From contig CAINXK010000420.1 in NCBI GenBank assembly GCA_903854805.1, positions 1 to 9,266 on the forward strand: a stretch of 9,266 nt of DNA, written 5' to 3'. Origin of the DNA: an uncultured Anaerolineae bacterium (lineage in GTDB: Bacteria; Chloroflexota; Anaerolineae; Anaerolineales; Villigracilaceae). Position numbers and translations under genes: made by a program. Position 1 is the stretch's first letter, and each line of letters opens with the position of its first letter. Of this stretch, positions 6,578 through 9,266 are shown piece after piece. Below the pieces are notes generated by a model that saw only the letters and a program-made list of their open reading frames with translations, made no database searches and had not been told where the DNA came from.

Positions 6578-6615
6578 AATAGCGAAACCGGCCACAATTC
6601 GGTTTCGCTATTTTT
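6578..6615 (+). terminator. Rho-independent terminator
   Basis: AATAGCGAAACCG (6578-6590) pairs perfectly with CGGTTTCGCTATT (6600-6612) around a 9-nt loop, giving a 13-bp stem, and five T residues run from 6611 to 6615. The T run is on the + strand only, so it ends + strand transcripts. The nearest upstream sizeable gene stops about 500 bp earlier, at 6082. Confidence 0.85.
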
Positions 6616-6836
6616 AATCGTTTGAAATGAGATCTTTAGATACAAATTCTATGTTGATTGAATTTTTTCTCAAACAATATCTATTCTGAAATTTTGAAAC
6701 GAATATTGATCTAATTTCTTCGAGCATGTTTTGCTTTGCAGTCATGATAGGCAACATTATTAACTCTACTATTTTATCTTGGTTGACCGTAGCCAATATT
6801 ATCAGAAGTATCTTTGTCGTTTCTATATCGAAAGCC

Positions 6837-6842
6837 AGGGAG
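6837..6842 (+). promoter_or_regulatory. Ribosome binding site of the beta-helix protein gene
   Basis: AGGGAG lies 7 nt before ATG 6850. It fixes the start of the secreted protein and is consistent with the signal peptide that follows directly. Confidence 0.8.
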
Positions 6843-6849
6843 CAACATT

Positions 6850-9266
6850 ATGCAGATCAAAATTAATTCTAAAATTGTCCTGAATTATTATTTACGGATT
6901 AAGAGTTCTATTTTAATTTTGGTCTTACTGTTTTCCCTGGTGGGATTTAAGTCGGCCAATGCGGCAGGTTCGATCTTCTATGTCGATAACTTGAACACAT
7001 CAGGACCATGTTCTGATTCAGGAACTGGCATATCACCTGATGCACCGTTCTGCACGATTGGCAAAGCCGCCGGTCTGGCAGCGGCAGGCGATACTGTGCA
7101 GATACTGGCAGGCAACTACGCCGAGACCGTCAACGGTGTGAATTCCGGCCAGGCCGGCCTACCCATCACTTATACCGCCGCGCCAGGCGTCAGCGTGTCT
7201 GGTAACGGCTTGGCAACCGGCGGCAGCGCCTTCCGCATGACCTCCAAAAGCTACATCGTGGTCAACGGTTTCACGATCACTGGCACCGCAGACTATGGTA
7301 TTTACGTCTCCGGCTCGAACAACATCACGATCTCGAACAACCATGTCAGCAATTCCGGCAGCCCTGTATCTGGCTCTACGCGTGCAGGCGTCTACATCAA
7401 CAGCTCCTCCAGTTCAACGATCAGCGGGAACACCATCGATCACAACAGCTCGCACGGTATTCTGCTGACCAATGGTGCCAACAATAACCTGGTCAGCAAC
7501 AACCTCGCATTTGCTAACGCTGAACAGTGGCAGCGCAATGCGAACGGTATCCAGGTGAATGGCGCTGCCAGTGTCAACAACAACATCATCCAAAACAGCA
7601 CGTACGCCAATGAAGACACTGGCATACAATTCCTTAACAACGCCAATAAAAATAATGTGGTTGGTAACCTGAGTTATGGAAACGGCGATCACGGCATTGA
7701 TTTCAGCACCGCGCCGAATAACATAGTCGTTGGTAATACTGTGCAGGGCAACGTCACATCAGGGATCAATTTTGAAGGGATCGCAACCCCTGGTTCAGGC
7801 GGCGCAACGGTCGCCAACAATATCATGGTCGATAACGGGTTACGTCTGCAGGTTGGCGGCGGAACGGCAAGTGGTAATGCAGGCAATCTGCGTTTTGATG
7901 CCTTTTCGTTAGCAAACACCAGCATCGACTACAACATCTTTTATCTGAATAGCGGGTCCATCCAGATCACCTGGGGCAGCACAAGCTATACAACGCTGAC
8001 GGCATTCAAGGCAGCCGTGTCTGGTCAGGAAGTGCACGGTTTGCAAGCCAATCCACTCTTCATAGCGCCGGCCCCGGTCGCTCAAAGACCGTCTGGCGCC
8101 CCTTATAATGTGGCGGTAAATAGCGGAGACTACCATCTGAACAATGGCTCTCCAGCCATTGACAGCGCCAACTCCGATGCGCCCAACGAGCCAACCCAGG
8201 ATATAGAGGGAAATGCCCGGGTGGATGATCCAGTCACTACGGACACGGGTGCTGGCACTCGCAGCTATGATGATCGCGGCTCGTATGAATTTCAACCTGT
8301 GGCTGGATCATCATTACCAACCGTGACCACCCAGGCAGTTACCAATATTACAGATTCGGCAGCCACAGGAAATGGAAACCTTGCTGATCTCGGCGTACCT
8401 AATCCGACCCAGTATGGTGTTGCCTGGGACACCGCAGCCAATCCTACCATTGCGTTAGCTACCAAGACTACACAGGGCGATCTTGCAGCCACAGGTGCAT
8501 TTACCAGCAATATCGCAGGTCTTGCTGCGGCAACACTCTACCATGTTCGTGCTTATGCCACAAATTCTGCAGGTACGGCTTATGGCCAGGATGTCACCTT
8601 CACGACTCTCTCGACACCTATCGCACCTACTGTTACCACCCAAGCTGTTACAAATATTACCCAAACCTCAGCAACCGGGAATGGCAATATCACCGTTCTC
8701 GGCGTACCCAATCCAACTGATCACGGTCTTGTCTGGAGTACGCTGGCCAATCCCACCCTGGTAGATAACAAAACCACAGATGGACCGGTCAGCGCCACAG
8801 GCGCCTTCACCAGCAATATCACTGGGCTTACCGCCGGAACGCTCTATCATGTCAGGGCGTATGCTACGAATTCTGTCGACACTTCTTACGGCACTGATGT
8901 CACTTTCACCAGTGCTCTGCCAGTTAACATCACTTATTACGTCGACAAGACGAACGCTGCCTGTTCTGATTCAGGAACTGGCATATCACCTGATGCACCG
9001 TTCTGCACGATCGGCAAAGCCGCCAGTCTGGCCGTCGCCGGTAACACCGTGCAGGTGCTGGCAGGCATCTACGCCGAGACCGTCAACGGTGTGAATTCCG
9101 GCTCGACCGGCCTGCCCATCACTTATTCGGCAGCGCCAGGCGTCAGGGTGACCGGTAACGGCTCGGCTACTGGTAATGCCTTCCGCCTGACCTCCAAAAG
9201 TTACATTGTGGTCAACGGTTTCACAATCACCGGCACCGCAGACTATGGCATTTACGTTTCCGGCTC
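6850..9266 (+). CDS. Secreted modular right-handed beta-helix protein with FN3-like modules (3' partial)
   Basis: The frame from ATG 6850 is open to the window edge: 805 codons and no stop. Residues 1-38 are a signal peptide with a basic start, hydrophobic core ILILVLLFSLVG and cleavage after ANA. A DUF1565-like start (YVD...CSDSGTG...PFCTIGKA, Cys54 and Cys68) leads into right-handed beta-helix repeats rich in Asn, Gly and Ile (about 130-330). Residues ~420-484 (GSPAIDSA...DIEGNAR...DDRGSYEF) resemble a choice-of-anchor Q segment. Two FN3-like modules follow (490-592, 593-690), then a second DUF1565/beta-helix start at about 697. Such proteins are exported; beta-helix members can be polysaccharide lyases, epimerases or structural adhesins, and no catalytic residues can be assigned. 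Codons for the first ~38 residues are AT-rich and GC-rich afterwards. The position beside a polysaccharide locus suggests a role on that polymer. Confidence 0.88.
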   Translation, partial: MQIKINSKIVLNYYLRIKSSILILVLLFSLVGFKSANAAGSIFYVDNLNTSGPCSDSGTGISPDAPFCTIGKAAGLAAAGDTVQILAGNYAETVNGVNSGQAGLPITYTAAPGVSVSGNGLATGGSAFRMTSKSYIVVNGFTITGTADYGIYVSGSNNITISNNHVSNSGSPVSGSTRAGVYINSSSSSTISGNTIDHNSSHGILLTNGANNNLVSNNLAFANAEQWQRNANGIQVNGAASVNNNIIQNSTYANEDTGIQFLNNANKNNVVGNLSYGNGDHGIDFSTAPNNIVVGNTVQGNVTSGINFEGIATPGSGGATVANNIMVDNGLRLQVGGGTASGNAGNLRFDAFSLANTSIDYNIFYLNSGSIQITWGSTSYTTLTAFKAAVSGQEVHGLQANPLFIAPAPVAQRPSGAPYNVAVNSGDYHLNNGSPAIDSANSDAPNEPTQDIEGNARVDDPVTTDTGAGTRSYDDRGSYEFQPVAGSSLPTVTTQAVTNITDSAATGNGNLADLGVPNPTQYGVAWDTAANPTIALATKTTQGDLAATGAFTSNIAGLAAATLYHVRAYATNSAGTAYGQDVTFTTLSTPIAPTVTTQAVTNITQTSATGNGNITVLGVPNPTDHGLVWSTLANPTLVDNKTTDGPVSATGAFTSNITGLTAGTLYHVRAYATNSVDTSYGTDVTFTSALPVNITYYVDKTNAACSDSGTGISPDAPFCTIGKAASLAVAGNTVQVLAGIYAETVNGVNSGSTGLPITYSAAPGVRVTGNGSATGNAFRLTSKSYIVVNGFTITGTADYGIYVSG
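7009..7316 (+). repeat. Intragenic repeat copy 1 (beta-helix module start)
   Basis: This 308-nt stretch aligns with 8962-9266, with about 88 percent identity counted by eye, one codon missing in copy 2, and the first 50 nt identical. It encodes the CSDSGTG to DYGIYVSG part of the beta-helix module. The spacing is 1953 nt, so the reading frame is kept. Confidence 0.93.
8317..8625 (+). repeat. FN3-like module copy 1
   Basis: It encodes 103 residues beginning PTVTTQAVTNIT and including ATGNGN, GVPNPT, TGAFTSNI, LYHVRAYATNSAGT and DVTFTT, a beta-sandwich pattern common in bacterial surface proteins. It is directly followed by a similar copy. Such modules usually act as spacers or binding domains. 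Confidence 0.85.
8626..8919 (+). repeat. FN3-like module copy 2
   Basis: It encodes 98 residues in tandem with copy 1, sharing TVTTQAVTNIT, ATGNGN, GVPNPT, ATGAFTSNI and LYHVRAYATNS. Differences are scattered, so the duplication is not brand new. It joins directly to the second beta-helix start. Confidence 0.85.
8962..9266 (+). repeat. Intragenic repeat copy 2 (second beta-helix module, cut by window edge)
   Basis: It matches 7009-7316 as described for copy 1. The 50-nt identical start and a further 33-nt identical run around TACGCCGAGACCGTC suggest recent duplication or ongoing gene conversion. The match continues to the last base of the window, so the repeated unit is longer than seen here. 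Confidence 0.93.

Larger units (their letters stand above)
6437..6615 (+). ncRNA. Candidate structured RNA or attenuating leader
   Basis: A transcript from the possible promoter at 6401-6430 to the terminator at 6578-6615 would be about 180 nt. It contains GATTGC/GCAATC (6456-6461 with 6469-6474), GACC/GGTC (6511-6514 with 6527-6530), ACGCCT/AGGCGT (6534-6539 with 6557-6562) and an enclosing AGCGA/TCGCT pairing (6453-6457 with 6529-6533). A second GCAAT at 6506-6510 could compete for ATTGC at 6457-6461. It matches no riboswitch class I can recognise. It could be a small RNA or the 5' leader of the gene at 6850; it could also be the 3' end of the kinase transcript. Confidence 0.3.
6220..6849 (+). 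other. AT-rich non-coding stretch before the beta-helix gene
   Basis: About 630 bp hold no convincing gene on either strand and are visibly more AT-rich than the flanking genes. Contents in order are an 18-bp hairpin (6274-6320), a very AT-rich block with a possible promoter (6370-6445), a run of short stems (6453-6562), a strong terminator (6578-6615), and about 230 bp of leader in which only the ribosome binding site at 6837-6842 is clear. TTGACC at 6783-6788 is a possible -35 element but has only weak -10 partners. Confidence 0.6.

Noticed and set aside
6614..6796. 60-codon ORF on the - strand
   Set aside because: It starts at TTG without a ribosome binding site, resembles no family I know, and ends inside the + strand terminator. 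The composition is that of AT-rich intergenic DNA.
7159..8850. Several - strand ORFs of 60-128 codons inside the beta-helix gene
   Set aside because: They are antisense shadows of a GC-rich, repetitive coding region; the + strand frame shows a signal peptide and recognisable modules throughout.
6850..9266. CRISPR-like or non-coding tandem array
   Set aside because: The repeats are few, long, spaced by multiples of three and encode protein modules in a single frame.

Overview
The window reads as part of a cell-surface polysaccharide (exopolysaccharide/capsule) locus followed by the start of a large secreted modular protein. All supported genes are on the + strand. The organism is most likely an uncultivated bacterium of the Chloroflexota (Anaerolineae-like). 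This is inferred from the style of the secreted protein (right-handed beta-helix, choice-of-anchor Q-like segment and FN3-like modules of the 'TTQAVTNIT...ATGNGN' type) and from the mid-GC, ATG/GGAGG-type genes. No rRNA or other phylogenetic marker is present, so this placement is tentative.

Layout. (1) Positions 1-876: 3' part of a P-loop kinase of the thymidylate-kinase-like type found in polysaccharide loci; its frame is open to the left edge. (2) 879-2192: GT4-type glycosyltransferase, 2 nt downstream. (3) After a 105-bp gap with a possible promoter, 2298-3200: NodB-type polysaccharide deacetylase with a DUF3473-like C-terminus. (4) 3197-3946: formyltransferase overlapping the deacetylase by ATGA. 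(5) 3947-4267: gene-poor gap with a possible promoter, a hairpin just before a ribosome binding site, and a 24-codon ORF with a good Shine-Dalgarno sequence. (6) 4268-6082: chain-length regulator (Wzz) fused to a bacterial tyrosine kinase. (7) 6083-6849: 767-bp AT-rich region without a convincing large gene. It holds a TAATG-linked 45-codon ORF, an 18-bp hairpin, a possible promoter, a run of short stems and a strong rho-independent terminator. (8) 6850-9266: 5' part of a secreted modular protein running off the right edge, with an internal duplication about 1.95 kb apart.

How the genes may work together. The glycosyltransferase would extend a lipid-linked glycan in the cytoplasm. The deacetylase and formyltransferase, which look translationally coupled and both lack an export signal, could exchange an N-acetyl for an N-formyl group on an amino sugar. 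The Wzz/kinase protein would control chain length and export. The beta-helix protein could act outside the cell as a polysaccharide-binding, -modifying or adhesive protein. The N-acetyl to N-formyl swap and the structured, terminator-bearing region upstream of the beta-helix gene are the least conventional points.
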